64,000 nucleotides of DNA from an uncultured Hyphomonas sp. (GCF_963678195.1 NZ_OY782759.1:1736001-1800000), one strand, 5' to 3'. Numbered from the stretch's first letter, positions 52,293 through 62,308 are shown. Numbers and translations: made by a program. The notes: generated from the letters alone by a model not told the origin.

Positions 52293-53441
52293 CTAGGGCT
52301 GAATCTGCTCCGGCTGTTCGCCGGCATCTTCTGCCGTGTCCGGGAAGGTGAATCCGTCACGCTCCAGGATGTGGCGTATGTCCGTCTTCAACCATGTCTC
52401 GCGCGAAGAGGGCTTTTGTCCCGATTTCTTCAGTTCCAGCCCAAAGGGCAGAGACACCTTGTCCGGTTGCCCGTCAGGCACGATTTCCGGGCCGGAGAAG
52501 AGTGTGCGCGGGGGCGGTTCCGGTGTCATGGCGGCCAGCATCAGGCCAAGCGCGACGAGCGCCCCCGTCCAGACATTGGACTTGAAGACTGCCAGCGCGA
52601 CGCGGTCGCCTTTGCTTTTCAGCCGGGAGACCTGCGCGGTGGCATGGCCGAGGAAGACGAGCGATGTGATGGCGCCCATGCGGCCGGCGCCCTGCAGGCC
52701 CGAGGCAGCTGCGATCAATGCCGCGGCGACGATAAAGAAGCCGAAACTGTAGAGCGCTGCATGCTTGCCGAAGAGGCGCGCGGTGGACTTTACACCGATC
52801 AGCGCGTCGTCTTCCCGGTCCTGCAGGGCGTAAATCGTGTCATAGGCAACCGTCCAGCAGGCGAGGCCGACATAGAGCAGGATGGCGGGCAAACTGATCG
52901 TGCCGGCGACGGCGACGCCTACCAAGGCGCCCCAGTTGAATGTTGCCCCGAGCCAGGCCTGAGGCCACCAGGTGACACGTTTCATGAACGGATAGGCGCC
53001 GACCAGCGGAATGGAGAGGAGGGCGACGATCTTCGCATCGCCCGGCAGGCAGAGCCAGACGAGGAAGCCAACCGCCAGCTGGATGCCCAGAAAGATGTGC
53101 GCCTCGCGCAGGGTGACCAGGCCGGCGGGGATCGGCCGCAGGGCCGTGCGCTCCACTTTTGCGTCGAAATCCCGGTCTGTGATGTCGTTCCAGGTACAGC
53201 CAGCGCCGCGCATGGCGATGGCGCCGATCAGGAACAGAATCGCCCAGAGCGAATCGGTGAGGTAGAGGCCGGTCCGGATGCGCTCAAAGGCGAGGCCGAT
53301 CAGGCAGGGCAGATACAGCAGCCAGACGCCCACAGGCCGGTCCCAGCGTGCCAGCATCGCATAGGGCTGCAGGCCGGCCGGAAGGCTGGAAAGCCAGCCC
53401 GGCAGCGCGCTGTCGGCAGGAGAGATCTGCGTCTCGGTCAT
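52293..53441 (-). CDS. ubiA: 4-hydroxybenzoate polyprenyltransferase with C-terminal extension
   Basis: This 382-residue membrane enzyme attaches the polyprenyl tail to 4-hydroxybenzoate in ubiquinone synthesis. It has the first Asp-rich motif NDITDRDFD (about residue 86), the second YALQDREDD (about 205) and about eight to nine helices. UbiA is normally about 290-320 residues. Here a soluble tail of about 75 residues follows the last helix: proline-rich, then SRETWLKTDIRHILERDGF and an acidic end. The tail is inside the same frame with normal codon use. The gene is convergent with the S41 peptidase gene. Confidence 0.94.
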   Translation of the reverse strand: MTETQISPADSALPGWLSSLPAGLQPYAMLARWDRPVGVWLLYLPCLIGLAFERIRTGLYLTDSLWAILFLIGAIAMRGAGCTWNDITDRDFDAKVERTALRPIPAGLVTLREAHIFLGIQLAVGFLVWLCLPGDAKIVALLSIPLVGAYPFMKRVTWWPQAWLGATFNWGALVGVAVAGTISLPAILLYVGLACWTVAYDTIYALQDREDDALIGVKSTARLFGKHAALYSFGFFIVAAALIAAASGLQGAGRMGAITSLVFLGHATAQVSRLKSKGDRVALAVFKSNVWTGALVALGLMLAAMTPEPPPRTLFSGPEIVPDGQPDKVSLPFGLELKKSGQKPSSRETWLKTDIRHILERDGFTFPDTAEDAGEQPEQIQP

Positions 53442-53503
53442 CGCGGCGGGTTATAGCGCGGATTCCCGTTTCCGACAGGGGATCGCGCCTCTCAGGGGAA
53501 TGA

Positions 53504-54877
53504 TTACGCCACCGAGACGGTCTTGCGGTTCACGAAGGCGCGCAGACCATCTGCGGCGAGCTCGCGCCCGTAGCCGGATTGTTTGATTCCCCCGAAGGGG
53601 AGGCGCGGGTCTGAAGCGACCATGGAATTGACGAACGTGGCACCGGCTTCCAGCTGCCGGATGGCCTGGTCGATCTCGGCATCGTCTTTCGAGAACAGGA
53701 CCGAGCCCAGGCCGAACTGGCTGCGGTTGGCTCGGGAGATGGCGTCATCGAGGCTCGAAACCTTCCAGAGGTTCGCGACCGGGCCGAACATTTCCTCGTC
53801 GGTCGAGGGCGTGCCGGAATGCGCTTCCGCCAGGATTTGCGGGGCAATCCACGCGCCTTTCTTCGGGACGGTCCGGTCTTTCGTGAGGCTTTCAGCCCCC
53901 CCCTTGAGAGAGCGTTCGATCTGATCGGCCAGTTCATCCCGGATCGCCAGCGTGGCCAGCGGACCGACGTCGGTATCGGCCTTCATCGGGTCATCCACTT
54001 TCAGGGCATCGAACGCTTTGACGAAGCGTTTGCTGAAATCTTCGAAAATGTCCGCGTGAACAAAGAAGCGCTTGCCGGCAATGCAGGACTGGCCAGAATT
54101 CTGGATCCGGGCCGTAACGGCGTTTTTCACGGCCTTGTCGAGGTCTGCGGAGGGCATAACGATGAATGCGTCCGAGCCGCCAAGCTCCAGTAGGCTGGGC
54201 TTGATACAGTCGCCCGCAATGGCGGCGACGCTGCGGCCGGCGGGGCCTGACCCGGTCAGGGTGACGGCTTTGACGCGGTCGTCGCGTATGACGCCCTCGA
54301 CTTCTGACGACCCGATCAGGAGTGTCTGGAAGCAGCCGTCCGGGAAGCCGGCGCGGCGGAACACGTCTTCAATATTCAGGGCGGACCGCCAGACGTTCGA
54401 GGCGTGCTTCAGCAGGCCGACATTGCCTGCCATCAGGGCGGGGGCGGCGAAGCGGAAGACCTGCCAGAAGGGGAAGTTCCACGGCATCACGGCCAGTACC
54501 GGTCCCATTGGCAGGTGCCGGACAAACGCCCGGCGGGCTTCGGTGTGGAAAGTTTCGTCCTGAAGGTATGTCGCGCCGTGCTCGGCATAGTGACGGCAGG
54601 CCGTGGCGCATTTTTTCACTTCAGCTTCTGCCTGCGAGAGGGGCTTGCCCATCTCCAGCGTGATGTCGCGTGCATATTCTGCTGCCTTGGTTTCCAGGAC
54701 GTCGGCGGCGCGATTGAGCAGCTCGGCGCGCTCGTCCAGAGATACATTGCGCCAGGTCCGGAAGCGCTCGGACGCCTTTTCGAGGGCGGTCTCAATGGTG
54801 GCGTGCGTCAGGGGTGTGAAACTTTCGATCACCTCGCCTGTTGCCGGATTGATTGACTGCACCTGACGGTCTGGCAT
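53504..54877 (-). CDS. NAD(P)-dependent succinate-semialdehyde dehydrogenase (Sad/GabD type)
   Basis: This 457-residue aldehyde dehydrogenase has the Asn of the oxyanion hole in MPWNFPFWQVFR, the NAD-site LTGSGPAGRSVA, the general-base Glu in LLELGGSDAF and the catalytic Cys in NSGQSCIAGKR. The short N-terminus and FTPLTHATIE opening resemble E. coli Sad (YneI). It should oxidise succinate semialdehyde to succinate, although related aldehydes cannot be excluded. It is divergent from rsmE with 49 bases between starts. Confidence 0.88.
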   Translation of the reverse strand: MPDRQVQSINPATGEVIESFTPLTHATIETALEKASERFRTWRNVSLDERAELLNRAADVLETKAAEYARDITLEMGKPLSQAEAEVKKCATACRHYAEHGATYLQDETFHTEARRAFVRHLPMGPVLAVMPWNFPFWQVFRFAAPALMAGNVGLLKHASNVWRSALNIEDVFRRAGFPDGCFQTLLIGSSEVEGVIRDDRVKAVTLTGSGPAGRSVAAIAGDCIKPSLLELGGSDAFIVMPSADLDKAVKNAVTARIQNSGQSCIAGKRFFVHADIFEDFSKRFVKAFDALKVDDPMKADTDVGPLATLAIRDELADQIERSLKGGAESLTKDRTVPKKGAWIAPQILAEAHSGTPSTDEEMFGPVANLWKVSSLDDAISRANRSQFGLGSVLFSKDDAEIDQAIRQLEAGATFVNSMVASDPRLPFGGIKQSGYGRELAADGLRAFVNRKTVSVA

Positions 54878-54926
54878 GGCGTGCTCCTGACTTAACCTCT
54901 TGTCTGTATAAGCCTATACCCCGCCC

Positions 54927-55697
54927 ATGAGTTCCATACCCCGACTGTTTGTGGCGCAGGATCTGGTGGAAGGCGTAGCTTTTCCGCTGGACGATGCGCA
55001 AGCCAATTACTTGCTGCGTGTGCTCCGCCTTGTCGCGGATGCCCCCGTGCGTGTCTTCAATGGCCGTGATGGCGAATGGGAGGCGCGGATTGTCGATGTT
55101 CACGGCAAGCGCGCGAGTCTCACGCCAGACCGGTTGGTGCGCCCGCAGCCGGACACCCCGGCTAGCGCGCCGGTCTTGCTGTTCGCGCCCGTGAAGAAGG
55201 CGGAGACGGATTTTATCGTAGAGAAGGCGACCGAACTCGGGGCCGCGCAGATCTGTCCGGTTCTGACGGAGCGGACGCAGACCCGCACGGTCCGGCTCGA
55301 CCGTTTCCACAAGATTGTGCTGGAGGCCGCCGAACAGACCGAAAGGCTGGGCCTGCCGGAGGTGACAGACCTTCAGCCGCTTGCCACGGCGCTGGATGCG
55401 CTGGCGGCGGGAACGGTCGTGATCTTCTGTGATGAGCGGGGCGACGACACAGATGCGCCCTGGGGCGGCGAGACAGGCTGGGCAGGCCCCATCGCGGACG
55501 TGCTGGCAGGGCTCGGCGAGGCGCCGGTCGCGATCCTCATCGGCCCGGAAGGCGGGTTCACCCCGGAGGAGCGCGACTGGCTACGTGGCCGGGCAGATGC
55601 CGCTGCGGTCAGTCTCGGCCCGCGTATCCTGCGTGCAGAAACGGCAGCTGTCGCAGCGCTTTCTGTCTGGCAGGCGTTGAAGGGGGACTGGCGCTGA
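54927..55697 (+). CDS. rsmE: 16S rRNA m3U1498 methyltransferase RsmE
   Basis: This 256-residue SPOUT methyltransferase has the N-terminal PUA-like domain (RLFVAQDLVEG) and the C-terminal knot motifs IGPEGGFTPEERDW and LGPRILRAETAAVAAL, which bind S-adenosylmethionine. It methylates U1498 in the decoding region of 16S rRNA. Length is standard. The gene is transcribed alone or with the small secreted protein downstream. Confidence 0.95.
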   Translation: MSSIPRLFVAQDLVEGVAFPLDDAQANYLLRVLRLVADAPVRVFNGRDGEWEARIVDVHGKRASLTPDRLVRPQPDTPASAPVLLFAPVKKAETDFIVEKATELGAAQICPVLTERTQTRTVRLDRFHKIVLEAAEQTERLGLPEVTDLQPLATALDALAAGTVVIFCDERGDDTDAPWGGETGWAGPIADVLAGLGEAPVAILIGPEGGFTPEERDWLRGRADAAAVSLGPRILRAETAAVAALSVWQALKGDWR

Positions 55698-55774
55698 ACG
55701 AAAGCAGGGTTCCCTGTCTTGACGCAGGGGGACCAATACTTTTTCTCAGGGGCATGAATCGCGGGGGTGCAGTC

Positions 55775-56215
55775 ATGAAACAAGATTGGAAGCGGGCCAT
55801 TATGTCCGGGGGCTTGCTGGCTGGCCTTCTCTGCCTGACAGCGGCGCCGGCTTATGCGGAAGACGAAGCCAATCCCGTCGGCTGCGCGGCGATATACCGG
55901 CAACTGAACGAGCTGCGGAGCGAAGCGTTGGCGCCATGGACTATCCGAAAACGGCAAATAAACGAGTTCGAAGCGTTCGACTTCTCGGCACGTGAAGCAA
56001 AGATGCTCGAACTGGTTGAGGCGGATCCCCGCATGACGCCTGCCGATGTCGACACAATTTACACGTTCATGGCGATGACGTCGTATGAAGGGCTGATGAC
56101 GGAGTATTCGATGACTCCTGAAATGATTGTTGGAACGCTCAAGACCGCTTCAGATTGCGACAGGCATTATGAATTCAGCCCTGTATCCGACGCGCTGATC
56201 CGGCATTTTAAGTAG
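55775..56215 (+). CDS. small secreted protein, unknown function
   Basis: This 146-residue protein is not recognised. It has a signal peptide (GGLLAGLLCLTAAPAYA, cleavage before EDEANP) and a helical mature part with two Cys, one near the N-terminus (NPVGCAAIYRQL) and one near the end (TASDCDRHY), that could form a disulfide. The start at 55775 (MKQDWKRA) gives the usual positive n-region; an in-frame ATG at 55754 is also possible. Neighbours offer no functional clue. Confidence 0.7.
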   Translation: MKQDWKRAIMSGGLLAGLLCLTAAPAYAEDEANPVGCAAIYRQLNELRSEALAPWTIRKRQINEFEAFDFSAREAKMLELVEADPRMTPADVDTIYTFMAMTSYEGLMTEYSMTPEMIVGTLKTASDCDRHYEFSPVSDALIRHFK

Positions 56216-56229
56216 AAAACCAGCCTGGC

Positions 56230-56868
56230 TCAGTAAAACCAGCGCTTGATCGGTTTTGGCATGGCGCCTTCCCAGCGGCGTTTCCAGTCGATGGCGAGAC
56301 CGACGCGGTGATTGATCTTGCCGTCCCAGACCGGCTTCAGCCCCACCGATTGCAGGGTATCGTGCAGGCGCTGGCCGATGGCGACATTGTCTTCAGGTGA
56401 CGCCGTTGCATCAGCCGCGCCGTAACTGATGTACAGGCTGCCGCTCTCCACGGCGCTTTCGGTATCCTGCTGATGGAAGAACACATAGCCCTTCGGCTCT
56501 CGGCCGGAGAGGTCGTGGAAGTCATCCATTTCGATGCCGATCTCGGCAGCGCCGCAGGTTCCACAGCAGGTGAAATGCTGGCGTGCGACGATGTCTTCGT
56601 CTTCCAGCATGTCAAAGGCGAGCGACAGACGGTCGAAATCGGTGAGAACCGGCCAGGATTCCTGTTCCTGCACCAGCACTGACACGGCATGGACCAGCGC
56701 GTTGCGCACTTCGATCTGACGGTCCCGTTCTGTGAGCGGGCTGCGGAAGTCCTGCGCGTAATCCAGGAGAATTTCCTCGATCTCCTCCAGTGGCTCATAG
56801 CCGCCGCGAACGTGCAGGCGGGCCCACATTTTCAGGTCGTCGCGCTCGTCGGTGGTCATCTTGGTCAT
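56230..56868 (-). CDS. DUF6891-like hypothetical protein
   Basis: This 212-residue soluble protein resembles the DUF6891 family. It has the Cys motif HFTCCGTCGAAEI (about residue 98) and KGYVFFHQQDTE followed by GSLYISYGA. The CCxxC cluster could bind a metal, but no function is known to me. The N-terminal half is acidic and helical. It is convergent with the small secreted protein gene and divergent from gshA. Confidence 0.75.
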   Translation of the reverse strand: MTKMTTDERDDLKMWARLHVRGGYEPLEEIEEILLDYAQDFRSPLTERDRQIEVRNALVHAVSVLVQEQESWPVLTDFDRLSLAFDMLEDEDIVARQHFTCCGTCGAAEIGIEMDDFHDLSGREPKGYVFFHQQDTESAVESGSLYISYGAADATASPEDNVAIGQRLHDTLQSVGLKPVWDGKINHRVGLAIDWKRRWEGAMPKPIKRWFY

Positions 56869-56974
56869 CTGTGGACTCTCTACTTAAACTAATTCGTGAG
56901 AATAACGCGGTTGGCGAGTGAGCGAAACAACCTTATCTGCAACCTTCATTCTGGTTCGCAACAGGGGGTTCGGG

Positions 56975-58354
56975 ATGACCACGCCAACGTCGGACATCGA
57001 CGAGACCTCCCCGCGCATTGCGGGAAAACACGAGCTGGCTGCCTATCTGGAAGCCGGATGCAAACCGGCAGCCGACTGGCGCATCGGTACCGAGCACGAG
57101 AAATTCGGCTTCCTGCGCGAGAATCTGGCGCCGCTTCCCTATGAAGGCACGGCCTCGGTGCTGGCCATGCTGGAAGGCCTGCGCGACCGGTTCGGTTGGG
57201 ATCCGATCGTCGAAAGCGGCAAGCTGATCGGTCTGCAGCGCGATGGCGCCAGCGTCTCACTGGAACCGGGCGGGCAGTTTGAGCTGTCTGGCGCGCCGCT
57301 GGAGACGATCCACCAGACCTGTACCGAGGTCGGGCGCCACCTGGAGGAAGTCCGCGAGATTGCCGATCCGCTTGGCATTTCGTTTCTCGGGCTTGGTGCG
57401 AGCCCCTTGTGGAGCCTTGCGGAGACGCCGGTCATGCCGAAGGGCCGCTACAAGATCATGATGGAATATATGGACAAGGTCGGGCGTCTTGGCCGCCAGA
57501 TGATGTTCCGCACCTGCACGGTGCAGACCAATCTCGATTTCGAATCCGAAGCCGACATGGTGAAAAAGTTCCGCGTGGCGCTGGCACTGCAGCCACTGGG
57601 CACGGCGCTGTTTGCCAATTCGCCCTTCATGGAAGGCCGGCCGAATGGCTTCCTGTCCTACCGGTCGCAGATCTGGACGGACACCGACCCGGACCGGACG
57701 GGTATGCTGCCCTTCGTGTTCGAGGACGGCATGGGTTTTGAGCGCTATGTCGATTATGCGCTCGACGTGCCGATGTATTTTGTGCGCCGCGGCGGAAAGT
57801 ATCTCGATGCGAGCGGCCTCAGCTTCCGGGACTTCATGGACGGCAAGCTGGAAATCCTGCCGGGCGAGCTGCCGGCCATGGACGATTTCGTCGACCACCT
57901 CTCAACGATTTTCCCGGAAGTGCGCCTGAAGCGATTCCTGGAGATGCGCGGCTCGGATGCCGGGCCGTGGTCGCATCTTTGTGCTTTCTCCGCTTTTTGG
58001 GTTGGGTTGCTCTATTGCCCTGTCTGTCTTGATGGCGCCTGGGACCGGGTGAAGAACTGGACGGCAGCAGAGCGCGAAGCGATGCGCCAATCGGTGCGGA
58101 CGCTCGGCCTGAAAACGCCGATTCCCGGCGGCGCAACGATGCAGGATCTTGCAATTGAGATGCTGGACCTTGCCCGCATTGGCCTCAGCAATCGTAATAA
58201 CCTGTCCGCATCTGGTGAAAACGAGACCGGATACCTGGCGGAACTGGATGAAATCGCCCGTTCCGGCAAGACACCGGCGGAAAGGCTGCTCGAACGCTAT
58301 TACGGGGCCTGGAACCGCGACGTGCGTCACGTTTTCACGGAAAAGGCCTACTAG
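56975..58354 (+). CDS. gshA: glutamate-cysteine ligase, plant/alphaproteobacterial type
   Basis: This 459-residue enzyme makes gamma-glutamylcysteine, the first step of glutathione synthesis. The glutamate/metal site [11 protein letters not shown] (about residue 39), [18 protein letters not shown] (about 98) and the C-terminal [10 protein letters not shown] are those of the GCS2/plant-type family and not the gammaproteobacterial GshA. The ATG at 56975 has a GGGGG run upstream; the frame is open from 56918. No gshB is nearby. Confidence 0.93.
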   Translation: MTTPTSDIDETSPRIAGKHELAAYLEAGCKPAADWRIGTEHEKFGFLRENLAPLPYEGTASVLAMLEGLRDRFGWDPIVESGKLIGLQRDGASVSLEPGGQFELSGAPLETIHQTCTEVGRHLEEVREIADPLGISFLGLGASPLWSLAETPVMPKGRYKIMMEYMDKVGRLGRQMMFRTCTVQTNLDFESEADMVKKFRVALALQPLGTALFANSPFMEGRPNGFLSYRSQIWTDTDPDRTGMLPFVFEDGMGFERYVDYALDVPMYFVRRGGKYLDASGLSFRDFMDGKLEILPGELPAMDDFVDHLSTIFPEVRLKRFLEMRGSDAGPWSHLCAFSAFWVGLLYCPVCLDGAWDRVKNWTAAEREAMRQSVRTLGLKTPIPGGATMQDLAIEMLDLARIGLSNRNNLSASGENETGYLAELDEIARSGKTPAERLLERYYGAWNRDVRHVFTEKAY

Positions 58355-58463
58355 GGCACAGCCTTCCCCGTTTCAGGGTATGATTTGGCACATACTGCCT
58401 TGAGACCACTTCGTTTGCGTGGTCAAACTACAAGATCATAGGAATTTCCGGGGAGTTGAACGC

Positions 58464-60260
58464 GTGACAGATATCGCTGCGTCGGGTGAAGCGGGTAGGG
58501 TCCGTGACACGTCATTTTTTGGCCATCCGAAAGGATTGGCGATCCTGTTCTTCACTGAAATGTGGGAGCGTTTTTCGTATTACGGGATGCGTGGCCTGCT
58601 GGTTCTGTACCTGACCCAGCATTTTCTTTTCTCAGACGAAAAATCCTCGATCATGTACGGCGCCTACACCGCGCTTGTTTACGTGATGACGATTATCGGC
58701 GGCACCCTGGCTGACCGTTATCTCGGACAGCGCAAAGCGGTGACCTTTGGCGCCATCCTGCTGTGCCTTGGGCATTTTGGCATGGCGTTCGAAGGAACGG
58801 GCTCCAAAGAATATGTCGTCAGCAATGGCGCAGAAATCGAAATCCAGCATGAAGGACGTGGTGACAACCGCCAGCTCTTTGTGGACCTGGATGGAGAGAG
58901 CAGAAGAGTCGTGTTCGAGCAGGGAACGGGGGATCTGCAGATCCTCGAAACTGCGGACACCGCGAAAGAGCCGACGGCACCTGTTTATCAGCAGATCGCC
59001 AAAGACGATTACACAACTCGTATCGAGCGACAGCCGCTCTACACCAATATCCTGTATCTTTCACTGGCTTTCATTATCGCTGGTGTCGGCTATCTGAAGG
59101 CAAACATTTCAACGATTGTCGGCGCGATCTACGATTTTGACGACCCGCGCCGGGATTCCGGTTTCAGCCTGTTCTACATGGGTATTAATCTTGGCTCGCT
59201 GCTGTCGTCGCTTACGTGTGGCATCATCGGGATTGTCTGGGGCTGGAGTTATGGATTCGGCCTCGCTGGGATCGGCATGCTGGCCGGTTTGGTTGTGTTT
59301 CTCTGGGGACAGAAATTCCTGGATGGCAAGGCCGAGCCGCCTAATCCGGAAACACTGAAGAAGTCTTTCCTCGGGCCGATCACTGTCGAAACAGCCTGCT
59401 ATCTTGCTGGCGTCGTCGTTATTGCGGTTGCCATGCTGCTTGTTATGAATGCGGAAGTCATTCCGGACTGGTTCGTTGGCTCTCTCGGCATCGTCATTTT
59501 CCTGGGATTGGTGACGTATGCGTTCGTTCAACTTCAGGGCTCTGAGCGCAAGCGCATGTTCGCTGCGATATACTTTGTCCTGGCGCAGATCCCTTTCTGG
59601 GCCTTGTTCGAACAAGCAGGTTCCTCGCTGACGCTGTTCACAGATCGTCTCGTCGACAAGCAGATCTTGGGGATCAATGTTCCGACGCCGGTCTTCCAGT
59701 TCCTCAATGCGGGCTATATTGTTGTCTTCGCTCCGATCTTTGCGTGGATGTGGATTGCACTGGCCAAGCGGAAGTTGGAACCGTCCACTCCGGTGAAGTT
59801 TGCCATCGGCGTGTTCCTGGCAGGGCTGGGCTTCCTCTCGCTGGTCGGGGGTATCGGCATGTCCGGAGCAGGCATGACGGCCGTCGGTTTCATCTTCCTG
59901 ATCTATTGGGTTCACACGATGGGCGAGCTGATGGTGTCGCCGGTGGGACTGTCTGCCGTGACCAAGCTGGCTCCTGCACGTGTCGTTGGCATGACGATGG
60001 GGGCCTGGTTCCTGTATTCCGGGCTGTCGAACTATCTGGCTGGGGTTATTGCCCGCACCACCGGTGCTGAGACCATTGGTGGTCAGATCACAGATGTGGC
60101 GGCGGCGAAGGCGACTTATGTCAGCGTTTATTCCAATGTCGGATATGTCGCGATGGGGATAGGTGTGCTGATGCTCATTGTTTCCCCGATCATCAAGAGC
60201 TGGATGAAGGGTAACGAGCTGCCAGCGGAATCCTCGATGGTCTCGGACGAAATGTTCTGA
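58464..60260 (+). CDS. POT-family proton-coupled peptide transporter with large extra domain
   Basis: This 598-residue protein has the POT signature FFTEMWERFSYYGMRGLL (ExxERFxYYG, about residue 32) and some 12-14 helices. Between helix 3 and the helix NILYLSLAFIIAGVGYLKAN lies an insertion at about residues 108-190. It is polar and probably beta-rich, with EYVVSNGAEIEIQHEGRG and LFVDLDGESRRVVFEQG, and should face the periplasm or cytoplasm depending on helix count. It imports di- or tripeptides with protons. The GTG at 58464 follows GGGGAG with nine-base spacing; an earlier GTG at 58419 lacks one. Confidence 0.88.
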   Translation: MTDIAASGEAGRVRDTSFFGHPKGLAILFFTEMWERFSYYGMRGLLVLYLTQHFLFSDEKSSIMYGAYTALVYVMTIIGGTLADRYLGQRKAVTFGAILLCLGHFGMAFEGTGSKEYVVSNGAEIEIQHEGRGDNRQLFVDLDGESRRVVFEQGTGDLQILETADTAKEPTAPVYQQIAKDDYTTRIERQPLYTNILYLSLAFIIAGVGYLKANISTIVGAIYDFDDPRRDSGFSLFYMGINLGSLLSSLTCGIIGIVWGWSYGFGLAGIGMLAGLVVFLWGQKFLDGKAEPPNPETLKKSFLGPITVETACYLAGVVVIAVAMLLVMNAEVIPDWFVGSLGIVIFLGLVTYAFVQLQGSERKRMFAAIYFVLAQIPFWALFEQAGSSLTLFTDRLVDKQILGINVPTPVFQFLNAGYIVVFAPIFAWMWIALAKRKLEPSTPVKFAIGVFLAGLGFLSLVGGIGMSGAGMTAVGFIFLIYWVHTMGELMVSPVGLSAVTKLAPARVVGMTMGAWFLYSGLSNYLAGVIARTTGAETIGGQITDVAAAKATYVSVYSNVGYVAMGIGVLMLIVSPIIKSWMKGNELPAESSMVSDEMF

Positions 60261-60282
60261 TCCCGCGTTTCTTGCGCACATG

Positions 60283-60316
60283 AAAAAGGCGGCCCGCTGG
60301 GTCGCCTTTTTTGTTT
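60283..60316. terminator. bidirectional rho-independent terminator
   Basis: AAAAAGGCG-G-CCC pairs with GGG-T-CGCCTTTTT around a three-base loop, with T residues on both strands. It serves the transporter gene and the convergent rhodanese gene. Confidence 0.88.
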
Positions 60317-60347
60317 CGTCAGACAGGCTGTCAGTTTGGAAGAAGCT

Positions 60348-60776
60348 TTAATTGTAAGGCGGGATGAACGGGTCGACCGGCAGGCCGCGCTTCAGCCAGC
60401 CATCACCGGCACCCTCTTTGCCGAGCATGCCTTCCTTGATGTCGAAGACATGCGTGAAGCCGGCCTTTTCGAGCACGCTGGCTGCCTCGCTTGAGCGTTG
60501 CCCGGTCCGGCAGATGACGGCGATCGGATGGTCGAGGTCTCCCAGAACGGCACCGCGGGCCTGGGCGACGAAGTCACGGTCTTTCACATTGATGCCGTGG
60601 CTGTCACGGGGCAGGCCGGTCATGGCCCATTCTGTTGGCGTCCGAACATCCAGCACGACGATGTCGCCGCGCTGTACCATCTGCCAGGCTGAGTCTGCAG
60701 GCAGGTCGCCTGGCTCTGCAAACGCTGGGGTTGCCATGAAAGAAGCCGCAAGAAGGGCACCTGTCAGGAATCGCAT
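60348..60776 (-). CDS. periplasmic rhodanese-domain protein
   Basis: This 142-residue protein has a signal peptide (LTGALLAASFMATPAFA) and a single rhodanese domain: DIVVLDVRTPTEWAMTGL and the active-site loop VICRTGQRSSEA with the sulfur-carrying Cys. Periplasmic single-domain rhodaneses transfer sulfane sulfur or bind oxyanions; the partner is unknown. The start at 60776 is chosen because it begins the signal peptide; the frame is open to 60857. Confidence 0.87.
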   Translation of the reverse strand: MRFLTGALLAASFMATPAFAEPGDLPADSAWQMVQRGDIVVLDVRTPTEWAMTGLPRDSHGINVKDRDFVAQARGAVLGDLDHPIAVICRTGQRSSEAASVLEKAGFTHVFDIKEGMLGKEGAGDGWLKRGLPVDPFIPPYN

Positions 60777-60904
60777 TCTGTCACCGTCCTCTACTGATCG
60801 GGCACACGAGCGAATCAGCTCGTGTCCCTCTGCCCGATTGTGGCCAGAAAGTGACAAATAGACTCCGGCGCTTCAAGCCCCGGCCTACGGAAGTAACAGC
60901 AATT

Positions 60905-62308
60905 TTAGCCTGCGCCGCCTACGGTCAGGGCACCGATCTTGAGGGTTGGTTGCCCGACGCCCACCGGCACCGACTGGCCGGCCTTGCCGCACATTCCGAC
61001 GCCATCATCCATGGCGAAATCATTACCGATCATCGTGACGTCCTGAAGCACCGTGGGGCCGTGGCCGATCAGGGTGGCGTTCTTCACCGGCGCGACCACC
61101 TTTCCGTTCTCGACCAGATAGGCCTCGGTGCACTGGAACACGAAATTGCCGGACGTGATGTCGACCTGTCCGCCACCGAAGTCGACAGCCCACAGGCCGC
61201 GCTTGATGGACGACACGATCTCCTGCGGATCCTTGTCCCCGCCCAGCATCACGGTGTTGGTCATGCGCGGCATGGTCTGGGCCTCATAGCTTTCCCGCCG
61301 GCCATTGCCTGTCGGTTCCTGGCCCATCAGGCGGGCATTGAGCCGGTCCTGCATGTAGCCTTTCAGGATGCCGTCCTCGATGAGCACCGTACGTTGGGTG
61401 GGTGTGCCTTCATCGTCGAAGGAGAGGGAGCCGCGGCGCGCCTCAATAGAGCCGTCATCGACAATTGTGACTCCCCTGGCGGCGACCTGTTCGCCGATCC
61501 GGCCGGCATAGACACTTGTGCCTTTGCGATTGAAATCGCCTTCCAGGCCGTGGCCGACCGCTTCGTGCAAAAGGACGGCGGGCCAGCCCGGGCCGAGCAC
61601 GACTTCCATTTCCCCTGCGGGTGCTGCGATGGACTGCAGGTTTACAGACGCTTTGCGGATTGCGCGGCGGACCATGTCCTGCCAGCGCTCCGGCCGGATC
61701 CAGTCGTCATAGGCGGCCCGGCCACCTGCGCCGGCACCTGCGGATTCGCGACGGCCATTCTCTTCAAGAGTCACGGAGACGTTGAGGCGAACCAGCGGGC
61801 GGATGTCGGAATAGGCCGCGCCGTCAGGGCGCAGGATGTCGACTTCAGTATGGCTACCGGAGAGGGACACGGAAACCTGCACAACACGCGGGTCGCTGGC
61901 GCGGGCCCAGGCATCGATTTCGGCGAGCAGTCCGGTTTTAACAGAGAAATCCGGCGCAGCGGTCGGATCGATCGGCTGGTAGAGGCGCCGGTTCGTAGGG
62001 ACGGGGCTGGCGGCCAGTTTTCCCGAGTATCCGCGTTTGGCTTCCGATGCGGTCGATGCGGCGCGCCGGATGGCGGCGAGGGACAGTTCGGAGGCATAGC
62101 CGGACCCCTGGGCCTCACCCGCCACAACCCTCAGGCCGAACCCCTGGTCTGTGTCGAATGCGGCAGACTTCAGGCGGCCGTCGTCAAAGACAAAGCTCTC
62201 CGACCGGGAGCGTTCGACGTAAAGGTCACCGTCATCGCCGCCGCGGACGGCTTCAGCAAGAATGTCGGTGGCCTGGCGGAGATCGAAGGGCAGGGCGTTT
62301 TCAGTCAT
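60905..62308 (-). CDS. tldD: metalloprotease TldD
   Basis: This 467-residue protein has the HExxxH zinc motif in LLHEAVGHGLEGD (about residue 250), with the third ligand expected in the C-terminal GMCGKAGQ region, and the FDDEGTPTQRTVLI strand, all typical of TldD. TldD works with TldE (PmbA) in a heterodimeric protease that cleaves unfolded peptides and matures microcin- or PQQ-like peptides. No tldE is in the window. No signal peptide is present. Confidence 0.94.
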   Translation of the reverse strand: MTENALPFDLRQATDILAEAVRGGDDGDLYVERSRSESFVFDDGRLKSAAFDTDQGFGLRVVAGEAQGSGYASELSLAAIRRAASTASEAKRGYSGKLAASPVPTNRRLYQPIDPTAAPDFSVKTGLLAEIDAWARASDPRVVQVSVSLSGSHTEVDILRPDGAAYSDIRPLVRLNVSVTLEENGRRESAGAGAGGRAAYDDWIRPERWQDMVRRAIRKASVNLQSIAAPAGEMEVVLGPGWPAVLLHEAVGHGLEGDFNRKGTSVYAGRIGEQVAARGVTIVDDGSIEARRGSLSFDDEGTPTQRTVLIEDGILKGYMQDRLNARLMGQEPTGNGRRESYEAQTMPRMTNTVMLGGDKDPQEIVSSIKRGLWAVDFGGGQVDITSGNFVFQCTEAYLVENGKVVAPVKNATLIGHGPTVLQDVTMIGNDFAMDDGVGMCGKAGQSVPVGVGQPTLKIGALTVGGAG

